64,000 nt of DNA from Thereva unica (GCA_949987705.1 OX465282.1:38962039-39026038); one strand, 5' to 3'; shown: positions 54,038 to 64,000, counted from the stretch's first letter. Made by a program: numbers and translations. Notes: generated by a model not told the origin, from the letters alone.

Positions 54038-55334
54038 TGTTATATTCTTTCAAGTAGTAACAAATAATTTTTCAATCCAAATGTTGTATTCTCTCAAGTA
54101 GTAACACTTTTATTTTTATTTTTATATAATTGTTTTTATTTATTATAATTTAACTCTTACAATAATTTTTCAATCCAAATGTTGTATTCTCTCAAGTAGT
54201 AACACTTTTATTTTTATATAACTGTTTTTATTTTCTTTTTCCTTTTTATTATACTTTGAATTCCCCTTTATTTGGTTTTACTCAATATTTATTATAAACG
54301 CTTCTAAATAAACGCGCGCACACCCGCGCACGTCATGGAAAAACACCACTGAATAACTTTATTATACTATTTTCGCGTTTCGCGCAAATCTTAAGATTTT
54401 CTGTTTTTTCGCCCGCCGCGAATGGTGGCTAAAACAACACTTGATTTGTAAATTCGAAAAACTTAATTAATTAATAGCCACCCGCCGGTAACCGTGGTTA
54501 AGCCAACACTTGATTTGTAAATCCGAAAAACTTAATTAATTAATAGCCACCCGCCGGTAACCGTGGTTAAGACAACACTTTCTTCAAAAAACAAAAACCG
54601 CCCGCCGTCGGTTAGGGTCAGAATAATACTTTTCAAATTTTCGGACAACGCCCGCCGCCGATCAGAGTTAGAACAATACTTTTTAGACTTTCAACACGCC
54701 GATTAAGGTTAAGACGATCCGCCGCCGGTTAAAGTTAGAACAATACTTCTAATTTTTAACACGCCGATTAAGGTTAAGACGATCCGCCGCCGGTTAAAGT
54801 TAGAACAATACTTTTTAATAAAACCAAATAATTACGCGAAATATTGGGCAAGAACCGTCCGCCGCCCGTTAAGGTTAGATCAACACTTAATTGACTTATT
54901 AATTTGTATCGCGGCCGCGGTTCCGAAAAACGGAAAAACTATTCCCACGCCGCAAGGAAAAAGCTGCCGATCTCAGCAAAAACGGATTTTCTTACCGCCC
55001 GAATGTGCAGCAAGCAGACAAGAGTCGAGCAGAAACCTGACACCTGAGTCCGATAAGGATAATTTGTATGTAGATCCACGGTGTTTATCACCGTGGATTT
55101 CTAAGAAATTATTGCAACGGGCAAATGTGCAATATTGCATTTGAATTTCCCGTGTGATAATTTTTTATGAAAGTTAAAAATTTGAAATAAATATGATCGG
55201 GTAATTTTTTATAAATGTTAGGGATTTATGAATTTAGAAGAATAAAATATGACCGGGTAGGAATTTATACTTTCGAACAGCAATGATTATTAAATTATAG
55301 AATCGATTTTTTAGGCGGGTTTTTGTTTATAACA
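54038..55334 (-). repeat. LTR C, the 5' LTR of the gypsy element (1297 bp)
   Basis: TGTTATATTC...TTTATAACA. Its right half is nearly identical to LTR B. It contains a GC-rich minisatellite (CCGCCGCCGGTTAAAGTTAG and AACACGCCGATTAAGGTTAA units of about 62 bp, 54650-54870). Its left end has a duplicated AATTTTTCAATCCAAATGTT / TATTCTCTCAAGTAGTAACA block not found in A or B. Confidence 0.9.
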
Positions 55335-55338
55335 ATAT

Positions 55339-55870
55339 CGTCAATATAGACGAAACAATTTTTTCCGATGTGTTCTCTTAGGATGTCGTCCAATGCTCTC
55401 TGAAAAATGGCTGGAGCATTTTTGAGTCCGAATGGCAGTCTAGTGAACTCGTACTTGCCATTATTAATCGAAAAAGCAGTTTTTTCGATGTCGGTCTTTT
55501 TGACTGAGAACCATTTATTTTTGCCTATTGCATCAACACTTCGTTGATTTCTGGGATGGGATACCGATCTGCTATTGTAATGCTGTTAAGCTTCCGATAG
55601 TCGATCACCATTCTATATTTCTTTTCGCCTGAGGCGTCTTTGTTTCTTTGGCACAATCCACACGGGTGAATTGTACGGAGATCTTGATGTTCTTATTATT
55701 CCGTCGGTCAATAGCTTTTCTATTTCTTTTTCTATCTCACCTTTTAGGGACATAGGGTATGGATAAACCTTTGTATAGACTGGGTTGTCTGACGTTGTTA
55801 GTGTACGTGAGTTTCTTGTTGGGATCAAGAAATAATTCGTGATGTTTCCTTGCCAGCTCATTGATGTAGT
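55339..55870 (-). pseudogene. pol: E2 pol: N-terminal half of RT up to the catalytic motif
   Basis: The frame reads VYPYPMSLKGEIEKEIEKLL, IIRTSRSPYNSPVWIVPKK, then (shifted) YRMVIDYRKLNSIT-type and FTRLPFGLKNAPAIFQRAL, and ends with CFVYIDDI at the gypsy insertion. Frameshifts lie near 55640 and 55535. The motif order and the SPYNSPVWIVPKK and PFGLKNAPAIFQR forms are those of 17.6/297-type errantiviruses. Confidence 0.85.
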
Positions 55871-56240
55871 GCTTTTGCTTTGCAGTCATGTGGTAGTCTC
55901 TGATATTGATTGAATTAACTGCCTGTGCAGTAAGCTGTTTAATGGGGATTTTTGCGGATTCATTGATAACCATGAAGTCGTGTTTGGTATGGATGACAGC
56001 GGATAATTCTTTTAGGCTGTCATATCCTAATATCGCGTTGAATGATATTAGCGTGGGTAAAAGGAAAAACTTAATCTTGGTGTCTTTTAATTTGAAGAGA
56101 TTAGCAAACGTATGGTGAGTGATCTTGACTGGACCTCCTACCGAATTTGCGAAAAACGATTGTTTATTGGGGATTGGATTTTTTACATATCTTGGTTGAA
56201 TATAATTTTTATTAGAGCCGGTGTCTATTAATATTTTCAT
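55737..56240 (-). pseudogene. pol: E2 pol: protease
   Basis: The aspartic protease that cleaves the polyprotein. KILIDTGSNKNYIQP holds the catalytic DTG at the start, and FNAILGYDSLKEL is the C-terminal flap/GYD motif. It then runs into the RT spacer (YHMTAKQKHYINELARKHHE). It follows gag directly at 56240. Confidence 0.85.
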
Positions 56241-57639
56241 TATCTCTCCGCTAACTGTTTTACATTCGAAAAATGAATGTCAGCTGCAATATTATCTGAT
56301 TCATTTTCAGGAATGTCATTGGGGTATTGATTGCTGTATTCAATCAGGTTTTGGTCGTAAGTATTCTCAATTTCAGAGTCTTGTTGCACTTGCTCGTATT
56401 CTGCAAAATATTCGCGTTCTTCTTGAATTGGTTGAAATTCAGGAACATGTATTGTCAGATGATAGTTCCTTTGCATTTTCTGAGGCTGAGGTGGTCTAAA
56501 ATTGGAATTATCAAATGGTCCTCTCTTTCCTGCATACTTAAATGGTGCTGCCCTATTCGTATAGTTGACCATGTTCGTACGTATGCTACGATCAACATCC
56601 ATTGGTTCAGGTTTGGGCAATGGTTTTGGGGCATTAGGTCTCTGAGGAGCGAATGAATATTGTTGGCCTTGATATTTGAGGTCTGTTTGGGGTAAAGAAT
56701 TGCCGGTTTGGGAATGGTTGATGACCAAATTTCGGAATATACGCTGGTTCTTATCGACGGGGATTTTGGTGGTTTCTAAAGGGTGGAGGATTATTTAGTT
56801 GTTTTCTATGAGTTACATGATAATCATAAGCGTGGTTGGCTCTGAAATTTTGATTCTCGAGTTTGAGACAAAAATGTAGTGATTGTGGCAAGTCTATTGG
56901 CTCCTTAATTCCCAGGAGTTTCGGTAGATCGCCATTCAATCCACGTACGAAAGTATCGAGTGCTTAATCCCTGTATGTTTCAGTTAACAATCGCATTTAT
57001 TCTGTGCTAATTTCCATACAAGCGATTTTGTTTAGTATTAGGGACAAATGAGAATAAACCCTTTGGTAAAATTCTTGAGTCGAAGATTTCCCTTGAATGA
57101 GAGATGAATTGTGAGACAACGTGAAATTGCTTTCCAATCTAAATGGGTGTTATATGATTCAAGCGCTATGTCTGCGCTACCTATAATTTTGTTTCTGATA
57201 ACGCTTAGAATTCCGTAATATTTAGGGGTTCCTTTTGTATACTCGTAAATCCGTAGAACTCTATCCACACTCTTCTTCCAGGAAGAGAACTCGCCGGGGG
57301 TTCCTGAGAATTCTCTAAGGCAACGAACGATGTCTGGGGCTTTATCTAAATCAGTCAGGCTGTTGCGATATTGTGGGTGGATGGTCTGATCGGTGGCCGT
57401 TGTTAATTCAGCATTGGGTTCATAAGGCTTCGCACTATGGCTGGACCTTGTGAAACAAGAACTTGGGAGACGATGGATGAAATTAGAGTTTGTAATTCAG
57501 GAGGAGTATTAGGCGATTGATTTGGGCCTGCGGTACTTAAACCTGTTTGTGGTTGGGGGGTTGATTGGGGTAATACCGGTGGTTTCACTAAGTTGTTTGG
57601 AGTCGTCATATTTTTTTGATTGTAGAGATCAAAACGCAC
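56240..57639 (-). pseudogene. gag: E2 gag, frameshifted
   Basis: Open segments in order: 57639-57403 (Pro/Gln-rich N-terminus, [18 protein letters not shown]); 57402-57038 ([52 protein letters not shown]); 56939-56751 (LNGDLP-type segment [33 protein letters not shown]); 56728-56240 (QQYSFAPQRPNAPKPLPKPE, Pro- and Asn-rich, no zinc knuckle). These are the capsid blocks of 17.6/297-type Gag, which lack CCHC knuckles. Stops and frameshifts near 57400, 57040 and 56740 separate the pieces. Confidence 0.8.
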
Positions 57640-58822
57640 AAAAACAAATTAAATAAAAACTGGAAAATTTTCTAATTTTCTTAGATATTTAACAATTCAA
57701 GCTCGCTCACTCAACTTTTTAAGGTATTAGTTTCTTTAATGCATAGAGGATATTACTGAATCCTCAATAAACAATAAAATATATTCACTAGTAAAATCTC
57801 GATAAAGGAAAATATCAATAATAAAAATATGTTCGGGTTATCAATAGTAAAAAAAATATGTTCACTAGTAAGATTTCGATAAGGGAAAAATATTAATAAT
57901 AAAAATTCGTTCGGAATATCAATAATAAAAAATATTTTGGTTAAAAATGTGTTAAATAATAAAATATGTTCAATAGTTAAAATATATTTGATAATAAAAA
58001 AAAGTAATAATAAAATATATTTAATAACGAAAATTAAAAAATAAAATTTCAAATATATGTTTCAAAAAAATTCCAATTATTTTCTCCCTAAATAGTAACT
58101 GTTTCCAATTTATTATTTCTCATTCGTAATCTTTATTTCCTTAAGAGAAAAATTTTCCACACTGTATTCTTTTTGTATGTATAGATTTAAAAATTTCTTC
58201 GAATATTTTCTACTTGAAATAAAAATTTTCGCACTGTATTCTGTTTGGTGCAATAGATTAAAAAAAATTTCTTCGTATATTTTTCTTCCATTTCTTCAAT
58301 TTTATTGCCTTTGCTTTTGGTTTTTGATAATTTTTGTTTCGCACTTTTTATATTTTATTTCTATAAATTCTTGCTTTAAATGCAATTTTCTTCAATTAGT
58401 TTCCCTTTTATATTTTCTTTACTTTAAGTAAATGACTTTTAAAAATTTATTTTCCACTTTTTTATATTGTAGTATAGCTTAAGAGGTAACTTACAATATT
58501 ATAATATGCATTCTAGCGGACTTGGCGCACTATGACTGCTGCAGATGATTCCCTTTTTTCCGGTCGTGGTGACTCGGGCTCCAACAAACAACACTTCAGT
58601 GACGAGTGCTAATATTCTAAAGATTTAACTCTTCTGCTAGTTGCTGGGTTCTGGGACACAGGATGCGCTTCTTGAGGGCCTTTTTTTGTAGATTTGCGCT
58701 GCGTTACAGGGCTTTAATATTTCACTAATTCACTAGTTATTTTATTCGCGACACTACTTAAGGGCCTTTTACGAATTTTAAACTTCTTAGCGAAAAGTAA
58801 AATTAACTACAAAAACTCCCGT
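57640..58822 (-). other. E2 leader region, AT-rich with short tandem duplications
   Basis: About 1.2 kb without a gene between PBS and gag. A ~75 bp unit (TTCACTAGTAA(A/G)AT(C/T)TCGATAA...AATAATAAAAAT) is repeated at 57783 and 57857, and a ~77 bp unit (CACTGTATTCT...TTTCTTCG) at 58158 and 58232. A 99-codon minus-strand open stretch here consists of the repeats and is not called a gene. Confidence 0.6.
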
Positions 58823-58840
58823 GTCCCTGCTCGGGCGCCA
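58823..58840 (-). other. E2 primer-binding site, tRNA-Lys type
   Basis: The plus strand GTCCCTGCTCGGGCGCCA differs by one base from the 3' end of animal tRNA-Lys(UUU) as I recall it (GTCCCTGTTCGGGCGCCA). The minus strand therefore offers TGGCGCCCGAGCAGGGAC next to the LTR end TTTTTAAC. Confidence 0.8.
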
Positions 58841-59326
58841 GTTAAAAATTTTTTTTATTCGAATCTCAAAAAAATATAATTTTTTACTTTGGAACTTGGT
58901 CCGTTCTTTATTAATTAATTCTTAAGACTGTCTTACAATTAGAATCTTAAAGTAGAATTAAGCTACGTTATCCTATCGTTGTCACCTGCATTGCCGCGTG
59001 ACTTCGTTGCCTGGATGCACATGTTGTCTAAATTGTGTTTGTTGAACCCTTGTTTGTTGAGCTGTCAGTTGATTTGTCGATTTCGAGTTTATTTTCAATT
59101 TAGTTTTCAATTTTGTTTGTTGGATCCTCGCTAGTAGTTGACCTGTTGATTTCGGGTTATTTTTCTCAATTGATAAATTTAGTTTGTCGCGTTTTATAGT
59201 TGACCCGTTCGATTCGAGTTTGTCTTCCGAATTTCATACCGTTCTGTTCACTGTTTACCAGTAAATATATTCACCATTACTAGATGAGTATGCAATAAAA
59301 AAAAGCGGCAGCATCTGTTTCTTAAC
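58841..59326 (-). repeat. E2 5' LTR (about 486 bp)
   Basis: On the minus strand it begins GTTAAGAAACAGATG (59326) and ends AAAAATTTTTAAC beside the PBS, with an AATAAAGAACGGACC polyadenylation signal about 60 nt before the end. AGTTA...TAACT-like tips and this length fit errantivirus LTRs. The polyadenylation signal and PBS fix the minus orientation. No partner LTR is in the window because the 3' end of E2 is lost. Confidence 0.75.
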
Positions 59327-59396
59327 TGCTGCCAACGACGGCACCGAAGTTCCTCGTTATCAGTCTGCTTGACCCATTTAAAACACACGCGAGTAC

Positions 59397-60524
59397 ATGA
59401 GCAAGAAGCCAACAAAATCAAATCTAATCGGTACACTGTCTGTCTCCTTAAGGAGCCACGCAAAAGCACAGGCCCAGAAGAAGGGAGAGCCACTTCCTCC
59501 GATCCAAGAAGATCCAGACTACCAAAGGGAAACCTTGGAAAAACCGGACCACCGTCTTGAAACCAACCCTTTTTCTGAACTTCGAATTCCGCCGACTAGT
59601 CGTAGCAAAATGTCTTCTTTTGTTCTCGCGAACGCCATTAAATTAATTCCGGAGTATAATGGAGATCCTGGAACTCTACACCGATTCCTGCAAATCGCAC
59701 AAGTGCAACATAGTTTAGCTTCCTCTTCCGCTCACAAGCTCGAATTTCTTAACCTGATCAAGTCCAAACTATCTGGCCGAGCGTATAACTGCGTCCTGAG
59801 GTACCGCGAGTACGACTCATGGGACGATCTAAAGACTGAGTTGGAGAAACAATTCTCGCAACAGCGACCCTTACAGGTCGTGCAGTCCGAGCTTTTCGCC
59901 ATTAGGCAAGAACATAGAGAAACCGTCCTCGACTATGCCGGAAAAATCGAGAAGCTATTAGATGAGCTTAATATTTCGAGCAGCATAGACAGTTCGAGCG
60001 AAGGCAATAAAGCCATCCGAGAACTCAACGAGCAAATGGTTTTAAATAATTTTAAAAGAGGGCTTAAACAACCCTTAAAGCTAATAGTCAAATCAAGCCA
60101 ACACAAAACTCTGAAGGCTGCTATAGAGCTCGCGATAGAAGAGGAGAGGCTACAGGAAGTAGACACTAAAACCGCCACTACTCAAATGCGTAACCATAAG
60201 CAGTGCAGATATTGCAAGAATTTGGGGCATGAAATAGGCGAATGTCGTAAGTACAATTCTCTAATCCGCCAACAAGTCCCAGCCAGACCACTCCCTAAGT
60301 TTCGGGCGCCGATCAACAGGATCAGTCGCCCACCGACAGTCATAACCTGTAGATTATGCAAAAATCCCGGCCACTCCATAGAGGAATGCCGAAAAAGGGA
60401 GTACAATAATGCAAGAAGAAAAGAGGCCCAAACTTCGGCTACCGCTCCACTCCCTCCTCTGCAGGGAAACGCTTCAGCTCCTGGTCCCAGCGGTTCGGTA
60501 ACCAGGGCTCGAGACAGCAAATAG
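59397..60524 (+). CDS. gag: E3 Gag protein with two zinc knuckles
   Basis: 375 codons. Basic N-terminus, then a capsid region (ANAIKLIPEYNGDPGTLHRF, LIKSKLSGRAYNCVLRYREY, WDDLKTELEKQFSQQRPLQV, LKAAIELAIEEERLQE) and two CCHC knuckles, CRYCKNLGHEIGEC (about 268) and CRLCKNPGHSIEEC (about 318), ending in a Pro/Ala-rich tail and TRARDSK. ATG 59397 has a 59369 ATG in another frame upstream. The frame is intact although pol is broken. Confidence 0.85.
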   Translation: MSKKPTKSNLIGTLSVSLRSHAKAQAQKKGEPLPPIQEDPDYQRETLEKPDHRLETNPFSELRIPPTSRSKMSSFVLANAIKLIPEYNGDPGTLHRFLQIAQVQHSLASSSAHKLEFLNLIKSKLSGRAYNCVLRYREYDSWDDLKTELEKQFSQQRPLQVVQSELFAIRQEHRETVLDYAGKIEKLLDELNISSSIDSSSEGNKAIRELNEQMVLNNFKRGLKQPLKLIVKSSQHKTLKAAIELAIEEERLQEVDTKTATTQMRNHKQCRYCKNLGHEIGECRKYNSLIRQQVPARPLPKFRAPINRISRPPTVITCRLCKNPGHSIEECRKREYNNARRKEAQTSATAPLPPLQGNASAPGPSGSVTRARDSK

Positions 60525-60598
60525 GCAGCCGCGTACTACTTGCAAAATCTATTTCATCATCTACTAACTCTACTAATCGTACTAAATCATCTACAAAC

Positions 60599-60925
60599 TC
60601 TACTAACTCGTCTACCGGTCCAACTAACTCTACTAAGCCCTCTGCCAGTCCAACTAACTCTACTAACTCCTCTGCCAGTCCAACTAACTCTACTAACTCC
60701 TCTACCAGTCCAACTAACTCTACTAACTCCTCTACCAGTCCAACTAACTCTACTAACTCCTCTGCCAGTCCAACTAACTCTACTAACTCCTCTACCAGTC
60801 CAACTAACTCTACTAACTCCTCTGCCAGTCCAACTAACTCTACTAACTCCTCTGATAGTCCTACTAATTCCTCTACGAGTCCAACTAACCTTACTAACTC
60901 ATCTGCCAGTCTAACTAACTGTACT
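60599..60925 (+). repeat. 30 bp minisatellite between gag and pol of E3
   Basis: About ten units of TCTACTAACTCCTCTGCCAG + TCCAACTAAC, with GCC/ACC alternation. In the frame one nucleotide behind gag it encodes a decapeptide repeat STNSS(A/T)SPTN. Another plus frame reads LLTPLPVQLT, and the minus strand LVELVGL(A/V)EE is also open. The STNSS frame is the one a -1 shift from gag would enter. Confidence 0.9.
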
Positions 60926-61059
60926 AACTTCAACATGAATCCCTATAATGATGGTAGCATCCCTACAAATTCGCTTACACCCCGCAACAATAGTATTAAC
61001 CATCCCAATTATGTTAATGCTAGTGAACCAACAGCTACAACTGGAGCATACTCTCTCGA

Positions 61060-63570
61060 ACTCAAAATCAACTCACCCTAGACCTTTCCAAGACCTTTAG
61101 AAACGAAATCCTAATGGAAATGCCCGAGACAACGTCCAATTTCAATGTTCTACTTCTAGATACAGGTGCCTCGATAAGCCTAATAAAAATAGACGCGCTC
61201 CAAGACGACGTCGAAGTAGACGTCACCCAGCTAGTCGAAATATCCGGAATAACCAAACAATGTATTCTTACCAAGGGGCTTGTTCACCTTACTATGACCC
61301 TACCAAACAACACTTCATTGATTCATCCGTTCCACATAGTGCCCTCCGACTTCCCAATAACCTGCAATGGCATTCTAGGGCTCGACTTCTGCCTCCAAAC
61401 CAAAGCGAAATTAGACTTTGAAAATTTCATGTTTAGCTTTAACCCCTTAGGCAAGCGACATAACTTTAAATTTACCTGTGTCCCAGACGAAACAGAAGTC
61501 CCTCCAAGGTGTGAAAAATTTGTCAAATTTGGTCCGATCTCTTCCGAAGAAGAAATTGTTTGTCACCAGCAGGAAATTATGCCTCAAGTATACATATCTG
61601 GGAGCATGGTTAAACCCACAAACGGTTACATTAACGTCGCCGACCAAGAAATCACTCTTAAGGATGTTTCGAATCTCCGTTACGACCCACTTTCTAACTA
61701 CCACGTAATAGAACCAGGTAATTTAAAGCACGAAGACCAGATCCAAAAGCGACTAGAAACATTAACTCCCCTTCTAAATCTATCCCATCTAAACGATGAG
61801 GAGCTCGGGTCCATTCTGGACATCTGTCGCGAGTTCAACGATTTGTTCTATATTGAGGGCGATAAGTTAACCTTCACGGATGCTATTCAGCACACCCTTC
61901 CAATTCTCCCTGGAAAATCCCCTGTTAACTCCAAACCCTATCGGCTTCCGGAAATTCACAAATCAGAAATCAATCTCTAAACTTCCAAGCTGCTTCAAGA
62001 GGATATAATACGCCCAAGCATGAGTCCTTGGAACTCTCCTCTATTAATAGTTCCCAAAAAAGCAGGTCCAGACGGCGCCAAGAAATGGCGAATGGTAGTA
62101 GACTTTCGGAAACTCAATGAGTTGACGATACCCGATGCTTATCCACTCCCCAACATTGAGGAAATCCTAGACCAACTTGGGAATTCCCGTTACTTCAGTA
62201 CCCTAGACTTAGCAAATGGGTTTTATCAAATCGGCGTCGCCGAAGAAGACAGGCCAAAAACTGCTTTCAGCACCCCGCACCGGCACTTCGAATTCAACCG
62301 AATGCCCTTCGGGTTACGCAATGCCCCTGCCACTTTTCAAAGATTGATGAATGTGGTACTGGCAGGACTCCAAGGAACACGGTGTTTCGTCTACCTCGAC
62401 GACATCGTTATTTACGGCCACAATCTCGTTGACCACAATAACAAGTTGAGAGACGTGTTCAACTGTTTGAAAAGTTATCAATTAAAACTTCAGCCCAACA
62501 AATGCAAGTTCCTTCATAAGGAAGTAATGTACTTAGGGCACACGATCACCGATCGAGGTATCAAACCCGATCCATTAAAAATTTCTGCTATTCAAGCGAT
62601 AAAGCCTCCCCAAAATCACAAACACGTTAAGTAATTTTTAGGACTCGTCGGGTATTATCGGAAATTCATCCCGAATTTTGCAAAGCTAGCTAATCCTCTT
62701 ACCAAGCTCCTCAAGAAAGACAACCCCTTTGTCTGGGATGCTCTTTGTGATGAATCATTCGAGCTATTAAAAAACGCCATATAAAAGTCCCCTATCCTTC
62801 AATACCCGGATTTTTCTAAGAAGTTCTTTGTAACTACCGACGCTAGCAACACGGCCATAGGAGCTGTTCTCTCGCAGCGACCTGAGTATGATAACGTTGA
62901 TCTCCCGATAGCCTACGCTAGCCGTACTCTCAATAAGGCAGAGAAAAATTATTCAACTATTGAAAAGGAAGCTCTAGCGGTCGTGTGGGCAGTCAATCGT
63001 TTTCGCCCCTATGTGTACGGAAGAAAAATCACCGTCGTTACCGATCACAAACCTTTGGTTTGGCTCTTCAATCTCAAAGATTCTAGCTCTAGGATAATGA
63101 GGTGGAGGATCAAGCTAGAGGAGTACGATTTTGACGTCGTTCACAGGAAAGGGAAACTGAATACAAACGCTGACGTCCTTTCACGTCTGCCTGTCGCTGA
63201 TACGTTCGTAGTTACACGATCCCAAAATCAAGGCTCAATCACTAAGGATCTCACTTCAGCTCCAGCAACTAATTCTTCACCTCCAATTCAAAAACCTCAT
63301 ACCCAATTCGCAACCTCTTCTTCTGTCCCGACAGAACCAACACCACAATCAATAATAAATGTTACACCGACGATAATAGAACTAACTGATCCTTTAGAAA
63401 TCGCATGCGTCCTTAAAGAATACCACGATAGCCCCCTCGGAGGACACCAAGGAATCAATCGAACACTAAAGCGGCTCAAACAGAAATTTACCTGGAAAAC
63501 CATGTCCAAAGACGTAAAAGAATACATCGGGTCTTGCGAAACTTGTAAGAAAAAGCAAAATCGGTCTTAA
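61060..63570 (+). pseudogene. pol: E3 pol: protease, RT, RNase H and integrase zinc finger
   Basis: Frame from about 61060: NQLTLDLSKTFRNEILMEMP, protease LLLDTGASISLIK, GILGLDFCL; spacer; RT with [96 protein letters not shown]; RNase H TTDASNTAIGAVLSQ, STIEKEALAVVWAVN, TDHKPLVWLF, NADVLSRLP; integrase finger HDSPLGGHQGINRTLKRL, CETCKKKQN. All in one frame, but with stops at 61978, 62632 and 62782 and the end at 63568. Only nonsense changes break it here, while the catalytic residues are kept. Confidence 0.9.
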
Positions 63571-64000
63571 AACCAAAATTCCCATGAAAATAACAACCAC
63601 ATCCAGAACCCCGTTTGAGAGAGTTGCTCTAGATATAGTTGGCCCACTTCCCGAATCAGAGAATCACAGCAAGTACATACTCAGTTTCCAGGATGGCCTG
63701 ACAAAATTCGTCATGGCTATTCCTATCCCAAACCAAGAAGCCCACACGGTTGCCGAGAACTATGTCCGAAAGCTAGTTTGTATTTTCGGAATACCAAAGT
63801 CCCTTCTCACAGATCAAGGCAGTAACTTTCTCAGCGACGTATTTAAGCGCACTTGCCGACTTCTCAAGATCCAAAAGTTACAAACCACCCCATACCATCC
63901 GCAATCTAACGGTTCGCTAGAGCGTAGTCATCGGACACTGGGAGACTATTTAAGATGCTATGCCAACAAAGACCCCACTAATTGGGATTTATGGATTGAT
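63566..64000 (+). pseudogene. pol: E3 pol: integrase core, partial
   Basis: After a one-nucleotide frame change near 63565 the reading continues RVALDIVGPLPESENHSKYI (first Asp), FGIPKSLLTDQGSNFLSDVF (second Asp), TTPYHPQSNGSLERSHRTLG (Glu) and runs open to the window edge. The D,D-35-E residues are present. Confidence 0.9.

Larger units (their letters stand above)
39393..55334 (-). mobile_element. Ty3/gypsy element with three LTR copies, TSD ATAT
   Basis: The ends are TGTTATAAAT (39393) and TTTATAACA (55334), flanked by ATAT at 39389-39392 and 55335-55338. Removing it and one ATAT rejoins E2 RT across its catalytic motif. Layout: LTR A, 1.46 kb noncoding remnant, LTR B (holding a Transib), 1.3 kb noncoding, pol, gag, leader with PBS, LTR C. 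Gag and pol are both uninterrupted. There is no env. The pol resembles the 412/mdg1 group. Confidence 0.9.
30247..59326 (-). mobile_element. E2: errantivirus-like provirus (span), 3' end lost, with two nested LTR elements
   Basis: The E2 order on the minus strand is 5' LTR (59326-58841), PBS (58840-58823), leader, gag, pol and the beginning of env (30609-30247). The insertions are the gypsy element 39393-55334 (TSD ATAT) and the BEL/Pao element 32657-39248 (TSD CTATG), both in RT. Subtracting them leaves about 6.5 kb, right for an errantivirus lacking the end of env and the 3' LTR. Few stops remain in pol, so E2 is younger than E1. I describe the breaks only. Confidence 0.8.
59328..64000 (+). 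mobile_element. E3: third Ty3/gypsy element, running off the window
   Basis: Plus-strand gag, minisatellite and pol directly beside the E2 LTR. No E3 LTR or PBS is visible left of gag. E2 may have inserted into the E3 leader, or the E3 5' end was lost. RT and integrase are of the 412/mdg1 type, like the 39393-55334 element. Confidence 0.75.

Noticed and set aside
57753..58052. 99-codon membrane-protein-like minus-strand frame
   Set aside because: Made of AT-rich ~75 bp direct repeats in the E2 leader; hydrophobicity follows from base composition.
60439..60936. 165-codon Leu/Val/Glu-rich frame on the minus strand (leucine-zipper look)
   Set aside because: Antisense reading of the 30 bp minisatellite and E3 gag end.

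Overview
This window looks like arthropod, almost certainly insect, nuclear DNA. The reasons are AT-rich sequence, errantivirus-type (gypsy-like, env-bearing) and BEL/Pao LTR retrotransposons, CR1/Jockey- and RTE-like LINEs, a Transib DNA transposon, a Helitron-like minisatellite element and many MITE-like inverted-repeat elements. I found no convincing host gene, tRNA, rRNA, operon or CRISPR array. Essentially every readable protein segment is retrotransposon or transposon protein, most of it broken. The order of insect cannot be named from the sequence alone.

Left part (1-13.9 kb). A Jockey-type LINE ORF1 runs off the left edge on the minus strand. An RTE-like endonuclease/reverse-transcriptase LINE follows on the plus strand (about 2.7-10.4 kb). 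It is split by a 2.8 kb TIR element (TSD TAA, carrying a Helitron-like fragment and a relic gene), a TA-flanked MITE, a 5'-truncated second LINE and another MITE. The nest lies between two inverted copies of an interspersed repeat. A 194 bp LINE tail with a 13 bp TSD and several MITEs follow.

Middle part (13.9-30.2 kb). This is the wreck of one errantivirus-like provirus (E1, minus strand). Pieces of gag, protease, RT/RNase H and env remain; the integrase is gone. It is interrupted by a large TIR element that holds a hAT-like MITE, by a Helitron-like element with about twenty 118 bp repeats in env, and by two LINEs in opposite orientation between gag and pol.

Right part (30.2-59.3 kb). A second errantivirus-like provirus (E2, minus strand) keeps its 5' LTR and a Lys-type primer-binding site. 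Two LTR retrotransposons are inserted in its RT. One is a BEL/Pao element (32657-39248) with 212 bp LTRs that look nearly identical and TSD CTATG. The other is a Ty3/gypsy element (39393-55334, TSD ATAT) with uninterrupted gag and pol, a phased GGGAAAC frameshift heptamer and three LTR copies. One of those LTRs was hit by a Transib transposon (42690-45388, TSD CGCCG). Its TIRs begin with CACAGTG and have a nonamer-like block 23 bp later, the layout of a V(D)J 23-RSS. The Transib in turn carries a 466 bp foldback palindrome. The levels are thus E2, then gypsy, then Transib, then foldback.

Right edge (59.3-64 kb). A third gypsy-type element (E3, plus strand) has an intact gag, a 30 bp minisatellite between gag and pol, and a pol with several stops and a frameshift; it runs off the window.
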